Positions 7,474 through 13,852 of a DNA stretch of 15,612 nucleotides are shown one piece after another (within the stretch, counting starts at the first letter, position 1; every line of letters begins with the position of its first letter). This DNA comes from an uncultured Bacteroidales bacterium (GTDB lineage Bacteria; Bacteroidota; Bacteroidia; Bacteroidales; P3). The notes under the pieces were generated by a model. That model saw only the letters and a list, made by a program, of their open reading frames with translations, was not told the DNA's origin and did not search any database. Where the stretch lies: positions 1 to 15,612 of the forward strand of contig CAMWIS010000025.1 in the NCBI GenBank assembly GCA_947174375.1, written 5' to 3'. The position numbers were made by a program, and so were the translations under genes.

Positions 7474-9968
7474 AATTCCACGTCCAATTTGACATTGACC
7501 TGCATGGGCGTGAGCCGGTTCGGGATGGCGAACGACCGGCCGTCGAACGTGTTGATCCACGTATAGGAAATCGTATTGTTCATCTGGAACATATTGAACA
7601 GTTCCAGCCCCAACCAAATGCTTTTGAGATAGGTAAACGGGTTTTTGGGCCCGTACACCTTGTTGGGCCCTTTGAGGCGGAACGCCATACCGAGATCGAC
7701 GCGCTTGTAGGACGGCAGACGCTCGTGGCCGCGCCATTTCATACGTTCCGGGTCGGTCAGACGCTCCACATTGCCGCTCGGCATCCCCGTGGCGAAAACG
7801 CCGTTTACATACACCTTCATGTTCTTGTTCCGCAGGAAATAATCCTGAAAGAACACGTTGATGGAGAACAGCTGGTCGGTGGGGCGCGGAATCATGCCGG
7901 TTTGCGTCGTAAGGCCCGTGGTTTCATCCACAAACGTGATGTCGTCGCTGGTTTTGAGGAAGGCCACGCTGACCCACGACTCGGCCCCCTGCACGAACTC
8001 GCCCGACAGGCGCAGATCCACCCCCGTGGCGTAACCGTAAGCGCAGTTACGCCCCATGTAACGGATGCGGATGTTATCCATTTCGTAGGGGTTCAAATCG
8101 TAAAGGTATTTGTAATAGGCTTCCCCCGTGAATTTGAACGGGCGGTCCCACATCGAAAAACCGATTTCCGCGCTCAGGATGGCGTGGATGGATTTCTGCG
8201 CCTTGACGTCGGTATGCAGATTGCCATAGACGTCGCGCAATTCCTTGTACAGCGGCGCCTGCACATAGTGGCCGACGGCCGCGCGGAATACTGTATATAT
8301 TTTCCAATCGGGCTGGTAGGCGAAATTAAGACGCGGGCTGATGCAGAACTCATTGTTCATCGACCAGTACGACATACGCACGCCGGCCGTAAGCTGATAC
8401 ATCTCGTTGCTGCCGAAATCGAACAGCCCCTGTGCGTAGCCCATAAGCCGGTGCGACTGCATATGATGGTTCGACACATAGCGCGACTGCACCTTGGGCG
8501 CTTCCAAGTCGGGGTCTTGCCCGGGCTGCGTAAACCAGTCGTTCGGCAGCACATAGCCGGCCGAATCCTGCACGCTCCACTCGTCGATGCGGTCGATGAT
8601 GTCCTCGTAACGGTAGCGCATCCCCCAGTGGACGATGGCCGGCTGCGTCACATAATCGCCCTTGTAGTCGAGCACCGTAATGATGCCGTTGAGATAGTTG
8701 CGGCCATGATTCAGGAACGTGCCGGCGCCTATGGGTTCGCCCTGCCCGCCGAAGCTGTCGTCTTTCCCCTCTTCCACGGCGCTGAGCAGATACGCGCCCG
8801 CTATGTCGTAGTTCTCGCGCTCTATCGTATTGAAAAAACTGAACGTCAAACTGTTTTTGAGTTTCTGCGACGTCCGGTTCGCCCAAACGAACGCCCCGTA
8901 ATAAGACGCGAACACGTCGCGCTCCTGCCCCTCGAACGCCACCGTGAACATCAGCGGGTCGTTGTAGGCGCCGATGCGTGTCTGCTGCGTGGTGGGGACG
9001 AACTTATAGACGTTGTAGGACACGTTGCCAAAAAACGAGAATTTGTTGCGCTCGTCAAGTTGGTAGGTCATAAACGTTTGGAAATCGGTAAAGGACGGCT
9101 TGTAGTTGCCCTTGCGGTCCAAGGTTTTGAGCACGTATTGCGTGGCCTTATGCCGCAAGCCGAGCAGGTAGGTGAATTTCTTGTCTTTGGAAAGCCCTTC
9201 CAGATGCATGTTGCCGCCCATGAAGTTAAGCCCCACCGAGCCGGCGAACGCCTTGGGCTCGCGGTAACGGATATCCAGCACCGACGACATCTTGTCGCCG
9301 TATTTGGCCTCGAAGCCGCCGCTCGAAAAGTTGGTGCTGCCCACCAAATCGGGGTTGATGAAGCTCATGCCCTCCTGTTCGCCGCTCCGTATCAGGAACG
9401 AACGGTAGATTTCGATGTCGTTGACATAAATCAGGTTCTCGTCGTAGTTACCGCCGCGCACCGAATACTGGGAACTCAGTTCGTTGTTGGAATTGACGCC
9501 CGGCAACGACATCAGCACCTCTTCCACGCCGCCGGTAAACCCGATCATATTGCGCGCCACGAGCGGGTCTATCGTCACATAGCCCTTGCGGTTGCCCGTA
9601 ACCGTAACGCCGGTGAGTTCATTGTCCTGAACCGCCAACCGCTGTTGGATGTTCTTGACTTCGCCCTTGAGGAGAATCATCGAACGGGAGACATTTTCGT
9701 AGGCGACATGGGAAAAACGCACGAGCAACGACACGCCCGACGGCACTTCCAGTGTGAAAAAGCCCGCGGTATCGGTAAAGGTGCCGATGGGCTTGGTCAG
9801 GTTGACGACGCCGACGGCTACGTAGGGCAACGGTTGGCCGGCCTGGTTCACGACGCGCCCGCGGAGAACGGCCCCCGCCTGCAACGATTCAAAGCCCGCC
9901 CCGACAAACAACAGGGCCAAACACCAAACCCGGAACGCGCGTCTAATACTCTCCCACTTCACTGCCAT
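7470..9968 (-). CDS. TonB-dependent receptor with N-terminal carboxypeptidase-regulatory-like domain
   Basis: This outer-membrane active-uptake receptor (832 residues) is energised by TonB. After a signal peptide (cut near QAGA, about 33) comes a carboxypeptidase-D regulatory-like beta domain at about 33-112 (VLRGRVVNQAGQPLPYVAVG). A TonB-box-like VTVTG follows at 121-125. The plug lies at about 136-240, with LPGVNSN, SVRGGNYDEN and GFEAKYGDKMSSVLDIRYREP. The rest is the 22-strand barrel, ending in Phe. I chose the ATG at 9968, which gives a standard signal peptide; the frame stays open to a start at 10052 that would add basic sequence with no role. This start overlaps the upstream gene by 26 bases, which implies coupling. 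No SusD-like partner is next to it, so it is not a classic SusCD glycan system. The ligand is unknown. Confidence 0.93.
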   Translation of the reverse strand: MAVKWESIRRAFRVWCLALLFVGAGFESLQAGAVLRGRVVNQAGQPLPYVAVGVVNLTKPIGTFTDTAGFFTLEVPSGVSLLVRFSHVAYENVSRSMILLKGEVKNIQQRLAVQDNELTGVTVTGNRKGYVTIDPLVARNMIGFTGGVEEVLMSLPGVNSNNELSSQYSVRGGNYDENLIYVNDIEIYRSFLIRSGEQEGMSFINPDLVGSTNFSSGGFEAKYGDKMSSVLDIRYREPKAFAGSVGLNFMGGNMHLEGLSKDKKFTYLLGLRHKATQYVLKTLDRKGNYKPSFTDFQTFMTYQLDERNKFSFFGNVSYNVYKFVPTTQQTRIGAYNDPLMFTVAFEGQERDVFASYYGAFVWANRTSQKLKNSLTFSFFNTIERENYDIAGAYLLSAVEEGKDDSFGGQGEPIGAGTFLNHGRNYLNGIITVLDYKGDYVTQPAIVHWGMRYRYEDIIDRIDEWSVQDSAGYVLPNDWFTQPGQDPDLEAPKVQSRYVSNHHMQSHRLMGYAQGLFDFGSNEMYQLTAGVRMSYWSMNNEFCISPRLNFAYQPDWKIYTVFRAAVGHYVQAPLYKELRDVYGNLHTDVKAQKSIHAILSAEIGFSMWDRPFKFTGEAYYKYLYDLNPYEMDNIRIRYMGRNCAYGYATGVDLRLSGEFVQGAESWVSVAFLKTSDDITFVDETTGLTTQTGMIPRPTDQLFSINVFFQDYFLRNKNMKVYVNGVFATGMPSGNVERLTDPERMKWRGHERLPSYKRVDLGMAFRLKGPNKVYGPKNPFTYLKSIWLGLELFNMFQMNNTISYTWINTFDGRSFAIPNRLTPMQVNVKLDVEF

Positions 9969-10680
9969 ACTCCTCAAAATCGCCGCTCCGACGCTCTTTC
10001 TGATCCTGCTGCCGCTGCGCCTTCCACCTTTGGATGAACTTGGCCCAGGCAAACGGATTGAACAAATTATTGGGCGCTATCTGCCCCTGATAATACAGTT
10101 TATCGACCTGCTGCCGCGTCAGGTCTTGGTAATTCATGCCGGCGTCCATCTTCCCGGCCTTGGCCAGTTCGCGCATGGCGGCCAGCGTGAAATTCTTGCG
10201 CAGGATGTCGGCGTTCGTTTCCGGCAGTTCGAGGTTGACGAAAGCCTCGCGGAATTTTTCTTTGGACGGCCACGGGTAGATGACGGTCTCGGTCAGCATA
10301 ATCGTATCCTGCACCATGCTCTGCACCACCGAATAACGGTCTTCGGTCAACGTGTCCGATAGGTAGAGGGTAACCGGCCGGTAACCGACCGACGTAATGA
10401 CGATGCGGTCGCCTATCATGGCCGCAAACGTGAAGAAACCGTTGATATTGGAAATGGCACCGCGGTTCGTGCCCTCGATTTGGATGGTGGCGTAAGGCAG
10501 GGGCGACAGATCCTTGGCATCGACCAACACCCCGGAGAACTGGATGACCCGCTCCCTTTTGCCCGAATCGGCGGCATACAGGACGGAACATAACGAAAAA
10601 AGACCTACCGCCAACGACAAACCGCCCTTGAGCAAGCCCGAAAACGCCCGTCGGCGGTTATGTGCACCACGTTCCCACAT
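9943..10680 (-). CDS. Exported carboxypeptidase-regulatory-like domain protein, function unknown
   Basis: This 245-residue protein belongs to a family that is widespread in Bacteroidota and has no assigned function. A signal peptide covers about 1-36 (cut near VLYA). A carboxypeptidase-D regulatory-like fold at 45-108 follows (VIQFSGVLVD, LPYATIQIEGTNRGAIS, INGFFTF, ITSVGYRP). Next comes a conserved segment, TETVIYPWPSKEKFREAF at 130-147. The C-terminus is charged and helical. The N-terminal fold resembles the one at the start of the neighbouring receptor, with which it overlaps by 26 bases, so the two probably work together at the outer membrane; that is inference. A promoter -7 box ends only five bases before this ATG, so the mRNA may be nearly leaderless, or translation may start at the in-frame TTG at codon 16. 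Confidence 0.8.
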   Translation of the reverse strand: MWERGAHNRRRAFSGLLKGGLSLAVGLFSLCSVLYAADSGKRERVIQFSGVLVDAKDLSPLPYATIQIEGTNRGAISNINGFFTFAAMIGDRIVITSVGYRPVTLYLSDTLTEDRYSVVQSMVQDTIMLTETVIYPWPSKEKFREAFVNLELPETNADILRKNFTLAAMRELAKAGKMDAGMNYQDLTRQQVDKLYYQGQIAPNNLFNPFAWAKFIQRWKAQRQQDQKERRSGDFEEYGSEVGEY

Positions 10681-10684
10681 GGAG

Positions 10685-10715
10685 CAAAGATACGTTTTTT
10701 TTGGTTGTTTTCAAA
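10685..10715 (-). promoter_or_regulatory. Bacteroidota-type promoter of the receptor operon (minus strand)
   Basis: Read on the minus strand, TTTG (10715-10712) is followed after 19 bases by TATCTTTG (10692-10685), a full match to the TTTG / TAnnTTTG consensus. The second box ends five bases from the ATG at 10680, so the transcript would have little or no leader. It physically interlocks with the opposite promoter at 10700-10731. Confidence 0.75.
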
Positions 10716-10731
10716 AAAAAGACTACCTTTG
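10700..10731 (+). promoter_or_regulatory. Bacteroidota-type promoter of the 29-residue basic protein gene
   Basis: TTTG at 10700-10703 is followed after 20 bases by TACCTTTG at 10724-10731, a full match to the consensus. Transcription would begin near 10737, leaving an AT-rich leader of about 48 bases without a Shine-Dalgarno sequence before the ATG at 10786. The -33 box lies inside the spacer of the opposite promoter and the reverse is also true. Confidence 0.8.
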
Positions 10732-10785
10732 CAGTCCTCAAAATTAGAGTAAAACGGATTTATAAACCATAAAAAGCTAAGAGTC

Positions 10786-10875
10786 ATGCCCAGCGGAAAG
10801 AAAAGAAAGAGACATAAAATGGCGACCCACAAACGTAAAAAACGTCTGCGCAAGAATCGTCATAAGAAGAAATAA
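10786..10875 (+). CDS. 29-residue AURKAIP1/COX24-domain basic protein, likely ribosome-associated
   Basis: This tiny gene encodes 29 residues, of which 20 are Lys, Arg or His; the core runs SGKKRKRHKMATHKRKKR. The pattern of basic residues around a KM..HK core matches the AURKAIP1/COX24 (DUF1713) domain, known from the mitochondrial small-subunit ribosomal protein mS38. Nearly identical proteins are annotated across Bacteroidota. The gene has a consensus promoter, an AT-rich leader and a strong hairpin terminator directly after its TAA, so it appears to be an independent, highly expressed unit. A role in the ribosome is inferred from the domain and the charge. Longer frames across it on the opposite strand are unlikely to be real. 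Confidence 0.85.
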   Translation: MPSGKKRKRHKMATHKRKKRLRKNRHKKK

Positions 10876-10882
10876 TCTCGCA

Positions 10883-10914
10883 AAAAGGGGAGCCCCGTAT
10901 GGAGTTCCCCTTTT
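10883..10914. terminator. Bidirectional hairpin terminator
   Basis: AAAAGGGGA (10883-10891) pairs with TCCCCTTTT (10906-10914) around a partly paired 14-base loop, giving a nine-base stem with an A run on one side and a T run on the other. It ends the 29-residue gene from the left and the regulator/flotillin operon from the right. Confidence 0.85.
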
Positions 10915-10937
10915 CGTTTCCGGGCTTCGGCAGCCGT

Positions 10938-11153
10938 CTAAGGCCGGTCGTCGGGCCGATATTCCAGCACGTCGCCGGGCTGGCAGTCCAGCACCTTGCA
11001 GATGGCTTCCAGCGTCGTGAAGCGCACCGCCTTGGCCTTGCCCGTTTTCAGGATGGACAGATTCGTGGGCGACACGCCTATCCGTTCGGCTAATTCGCCG
11101 GACGACATCTTGCGCTTGGCCATCATCACGTCCACATTCACTATTATCGGCAT
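10938..11153 (-). CDS. Small Cro/C1-type helix-turn-helix regulator (YozG-like)
   Basis: This 71-residue protein is almost entirely a Cro/C1 DNA-binding domain. It opens with a short beta-strand, MPIIVNVDVMM. The helices include SSGELAERIGVSPTNLSILKTG at about 17-38, with the recognition helix PTNLSILKTGKA. It closes with RFTTLEAICKVLDCQPGDVLEYRPDD. This matches the YozG-like subgroup. Genes of this subgroup often sit beside a DUF2975 membrane protein, but here the gene lies 35 bases downstream of a flotillin gene on the same strand, so it is probably the last gene of that operon. Its target is unknown; it could control the operon itself. Confidence 0.9.
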   Translation of the reverse strand: MPIIVNVDVMMAKRKMSSGELAERIGVSPTNLSILKTGKAKAVRFTTLEAICKVLDCQPGDVLEYRPDDRP

Positions 11154-11188
11154 ACCCGTTTCTTATCGTTCAACCATCGGGCGGCCGG

Positions 11189-12613
11189 CTACTCCGCCGG
11201 GGCCGCCGCTGTTTCGGGCTGCGGCTCGGCCGTGGCGCCCTTGAGGTAGGAAGGCAGGCTCAGCCCCGCCATTTTGAAAAGGTCTTCCATCGGCGGCACC
11301 GACTTCATCATGCCGGAAATAAAATTGGCCGTGGACGTGGTGCCGTCACCACCCTTGCCGTTGCCGTCCCATACCGTCACCTTGTCTATCTTGATGCCCT
11401 TGACGGCTTCCACCTGCGTCCGTACCAATTCGGGCAGTTTGTCGGCGATGAGCATGAGCACGGCCTGCTGCGGGTCGCCGGCGGCCGCCCGTACCATTTG
11501 GTTGAAACCCTCGGCCTGCTTGGAAAGCACCTCCAACATACCGCGCGCCTGCGCGTCCATCTTGGCGTAGATGGCGTCGGCCTCACCCTTGGCCATGCGG
11601 CGGATTTTCTCGGCTTCGGCCTCGGCCTCGATAATGGCTTTCTCCTTGTCGATTTGCGCCGGCACCACGACGTTGGCCTGCTGCGTGGCTTTCTCGCGCT
11701 CGGCGCGCGCCAACTCGGCGTCGCGTTCAGACTTATAGGCCTCTTCCATCGCCTTGGCCGCCTGCACCTTTTCGGCCGCTATCGCGATACGCGCGGCTTC
11801 GGCCTCTTTCTCGCGGCGGTTGGCCTCCGAATTGGCAATCGCGATTTTGGAGTTGTTCTCCCCTTCGATGGCCTTGGCGTTGGCGTCCGCCGTGCTGATA
11901 CGCGTATCGCGCACGGTTTCCGCAATACGGATGTCTTTGTCCCGGTCGGCCTCGGCCTTACCGATTTCACCGTGACGGTTCTGTTCGGCCACGCTCTTTT
12001 TGGCGTCGTTGATGGCCTTGGCGGCCGCCTCCTTACCCAACGCCTCGATATAGCCCGACTCGTCGCGGATATCGGTTACGTTGACGTTGATGAGTTTAAG
12101 GCCGATTTTGCGCAATTCGGCTTCCACGTTCGCGCTGACGTTGGCCAGGAACTTGTCGCGGTCGGCGTTGATTTCCTCGATATCCATCGTGGCGATGACC
12201 AGACGGAGCTGCCCGAACAGGATATCGGTGGTGATGCTTTGGATGTTCTCGATAGACAGGCCCAACAGACGTTCGGCCGCGTTCGTCATATTGTCGGGTT
12301 CGGTCGAAACGCCCACCGTAAAGCGGCAGGGCACGTCCACGCGGATGTTCTGCTTACTCAACGCGTTGGTCAGGTTGCATTCGATGGAGATAGGCGTCAA
12401 ATCCAGGAAAGCGTAGTCTTGGAATACCGGCCATATAAAGGAAGCGCCGCCGTGGATGCAGCGTGCCGACGAATGGCCGCCGTTCTTGTTGCGCCGCGTC
12501 TTACCGTAGATAACGAGAATCTTGTCGGACGGGCAACGTTTGTAACGTTTGAGGATGGCCGTAAACGTGACGAACACGACGGCCACGATGATGAGAATCA
12601 GAGAAACTGCCAT
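11189..12613 (-). CDS. Flotillin-family membrane scaffold protein (YqiK/FloT type)
   Basis: Flotillins organise membrane microdomains and act as scaffolds for other membrane proteins. This 474-residue protein has one N-terminal TM segment (about 1-21) and an SPFH/band-7 domain to about 200 (LIWPVF-like GASFIWPVFQDYAFLDLTPI; INVNVTDIRDESGYIEALGKEAA). A long coiled-coil follows, rich in Glu-Ala repeats (about 210-350). The C-terminal flotillin region (GFNQMVRAAAGDPQQAVLMLIADKLPELVRTQVEAV) and an Ala/Pro/Glu tail complete it. The length fits the YqiK/FloT branch rather than the shorter FloA type. An NfeD/YqiJ-like gene lies 49 bases upstream, the usual pairing for this branch (compare E. coli yqiJ-yqiK and Bacillus yuaF-yuaG). 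Confidence 0.95.
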   Translation of the reverse strand: MAVSLILIIVAVVFVTFTAILKRYKRCPSDKILVIYGKTRRNKNGGHSSARCIHGGASFIWPVFQDYAFLDLTPISIECNLTNALSKQNIRVDVPCRFTVGVSTEPDNMTNAAERLLGLSIENIQSITTDILFGQLRLVIATMDIEEINADRDKFLANVSANVEAELRKIGLKLINVNVTDIRDESGYIEALGKEAAAKAINDAKKSVAEQNRHGEIGKAEADRDKDIRIAETVRDTRISTADANAKAIEGENNSKIAIANSEANRREKEAEAARIAIAAEKVQAAKAMEEAYKSERDAELARAEREKATQQANVVVPAQIDKEKAIIEAEAEAEKIRRMAKGEADAIYAKMDAQARGMLEVLSKQAEGFNQMVRAAAGDPQQAVLMLIADKLPELVRTQVEAVKGIKIDKVTVWDGNGKGGDGTTSTANFISGMMKSVPPMEDLFKMAGLSLPSYLKGATAEPQPETAAAPAE

Positions 12614-12662
12614 GACTGTATGATTTTATAAGTTGGTTTCGATTTGGGTTGACCGCCCACCG

Positions 12663-13268
12663 TTATACGATGAGCGAATTGAGTTCTTCCACCGCTAACG
12701 TATTGCTGTTGAGCACCTCAACGACTTGGATGGGCGTGCCGGTCTTGATGGCGTCGCCATCGGTCACGGCGTTGTATTCGCGCACCGAGCCGTTGATGGT
12801 AATCTGCACCTTACCTTCGCCCTTGCGTTCGGCCGGAATCGTCAGATACACGCGCCCCTGGCAGCCCACCGCCGAGCGGAACACGTCGATGTTGCCCGAC
12901 TGCTGCATCCCGTTGAGCCATTTGAACAGATACATGACCACGGCCACGAGCGCGATGCCGACCAGCACCGCCAGCACCATGAGCCACGCGACGGAGGCGA
13001 TGCGGTCGCGCAACAGGATGGCCGTCCAGCCGAAGCCGAGCAGGAAATTGACGAGGTTGCGGAACGTGTAGAGGTTCATGCCCGGGTCGGCCTCCAAGGT
13101 GGACAGGTCGTCGAAGTCGGTCGAAAAGTCGCCGTCAAAACCGTCCTCGCCGCCGAGCCCCACAAACGTCATAATACTTTGAATAACGAAAATCAGCGAA
13201 GCCGACAACGTTATGCCCCACAGCACCTTCATCAGAAGGTCGAGGGAATCCCACCAAGTCGCTATCAT
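12663..13268 (-). CDS. NfeD/YqiJ-like OB-fold membrane protein, flotillin partner
   Basis: This 201-residue protein has TM segments at about 14-37, 66-86 and 92-116 and a C-terminal OB-fold-like beta domain at about 133-198 (AVGCQGRVYLTIPAERKGEGKVQITINGSVREYNAVT). The first loop is strongly acidic (GGEDGFDGDFSTDFDDLSTLEAD). This layout matches YqiJ/YuaF-type proteins, which lack the serine-protease part of long NfeD and are encoded beside flotillins. It is the first gene of the minus-strand operon and probably works in the same membrane assembly as the flotillin encoded next. Confidence 0.88.
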   Translation of the reverse strand: MIATWWDSLDLLMKVLWGITLSASLIFVIQSIMTFVGLGGEDGFDGDFSTDFDDLSTLEADPGMNLYTFRNLVNFLLGFGWTAILLRDRIASVAWLMVLAVLVGIALVAVVMYLFKWLNGMQQSGNIDVFRSAVGCQGRVYLTIPAERKGEGKVQITINGSVREYNAVTDGDAIKTGTPIQVVEVLNSNTLAVEELNSLIV

Positions 13269-13327
13269 GATATTTTTATTTTAAGGTATGTTTGGAAGCG
13301 AAGCCGTCGGGTCATCGTTTCCGAATG

Positions 13328-13359
13328 CAAAATTACAAAAATTTATCGAATAACATAAA
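13328..13359 (-). promoter_or_regulatory. Candidate promoter of the NfeD-flotillin operon (minus strand)
   Basis: On the minus strand TTTA (13359-13356) is followed after 20 bases by TAATTTTG (13335-13328), a full match in the second box and three of four in the first. Transcription would start near 13321, giving a leader of about 50 bases before the ATG at 13268. Confidence 0.6.
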
Positions 13360-13426
13360 ATTTTATAAAAATATCGGATAATATTTTCAACTTTTTGCTT
13401 TTTGTCAACAGCCGTGCGTGGATAAA

Positions 13427-13458
13427 TTTGGTTTTATGAAAAATATTGCCGACCTTTG
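13427..13458 (+). promoter_or_regulatory. Promoter of rpmB
   Basis: TTTG at 13427-13430 is followed after 20 bases by GACCTTTG at 13451-13458, differing from TAnnTTTG only in the first base. Transcription would start near 13464, giving a leader of about 34 bases before the ATG at 13498. The region 13269-13497 holds this promoter and the divergent one at 13328-13359; I see no further gene in it. Confidence 0.7.
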
Positions 13459-13497
13459 CACTCCTTTTTGTGAAAGAACTAAAAACCTAATTGAGCC

Positions 13498-13737
13498 ATG
13501 TCGAAAGTTTGTGAAATTACGGGAAAGCGGGTAATCAGCGGTAATCACGTATCGCACTCCAATATCAAGACCAGACGCAAATTCTACCCGAATCTGCAGG
13601 TTAAGAAGTTCTACGTACCGGAAGTGGATGCGTGGATCACGCTGAAAGTATCGGCGCGCGGCATCAAGAACATCAGCAAGAAAGGTATCTACAACTGCTT
13701 GCTCGATGCCGAAGCCAACGGCTTGATTCGTCTGTAA
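13498..13737 (+). CDS. rpmB: 50S ribosomal protein bL28
   Basis: This 79-residue protein is bL28 of the large ribosomal subunit. The start MSKVCEITGKRVISGNHVSHSNIKTRR, the following FYPNLQVKKFYVPE and the KVSARGIKNISKKGI segment are typical, and the length is normal. The CxxC-type zinc cysteines found in some bL28 proteins are not present. The gene has its own promoter and terminator and stands alone; in many Bacteroidota rpmB is followed by rpmG (bL33) and a small DUF4295 gene, neither of which is seen here. Confidence 0.97.
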   Translation: MSKVCEITGKRVISGNHVSHSNIKTRRKFYPNLQVKKFYVPEVDAWITLKVSARGIKNISKKGIYNCLLDAEANGLIRL

Positions 13738-13756
13738 GACAACCCTTTATCAATAG

Positions 13757-13794
13757 AAAAGCCGTCTTTCCCACAGGAGAAGGACGGCTTTTTT
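13757..13794. terminator. Bidirectional terminator between rpmB and the porin gene
   Basis: AAAAGCCGTC (13757-13766) pairs perfectly with GACGGCTTTT (13783-13792) around a 16-base loop and is followed by more T. The A run on the left gives a U run on the minus-strand transcript, so it can also stop the convergent porin operon. Confidence 0.88.
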
Positions 13795-13852
13795 CATGCC
13801 CGGCCGCAAGCCCCTGCGGGCCCGCCATGCCGCGCGCCGCGGGACAGCCGCG

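Noticed and set aside
7725..10037. A 770-codon open frame on the plus strand opposite the receptor gene
   Set aside because: Its protein is rich in His, Arg and Val with no recognisable domain, as expected for the antisense of a GC-rich gene; the minus-strand receptor has clear family motifs throughout.
9969..10052. Extended start of the TonB-dependent receptor at 10052
   Set aside because: It would place about 28 basic residues before an otherwise normal signal peptide and overlap the upstream gene by 110 bases; the ATG at 9968 fits better.
10605..10853. An 82-codon minus-strand frame with a hydrophobic start opposite the 29-residue gene
   Set aside because: It overlaps the start of the carboxypeptidase-like gene in another frame and runs through both promoters; the basic protein on the plus strand has a promoter, a terminator and a known family pattern.
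11498..12631. A 377-codon frame on the plus strand opposite the flotillin gene
   Set aside because: Composition is typical of an antisense shadow, there is no domain or promoter, and the flotillin call is secure.
13802..13822. GC-rich hairpin (GGCCGCA with TGCGGGCC) downstream of the porin gene
   Set aside because: It has a bulge and no U run on either strand, and the strong terminator at 13757-13794 lies just beyond, so I do not list it as a separate terminator.
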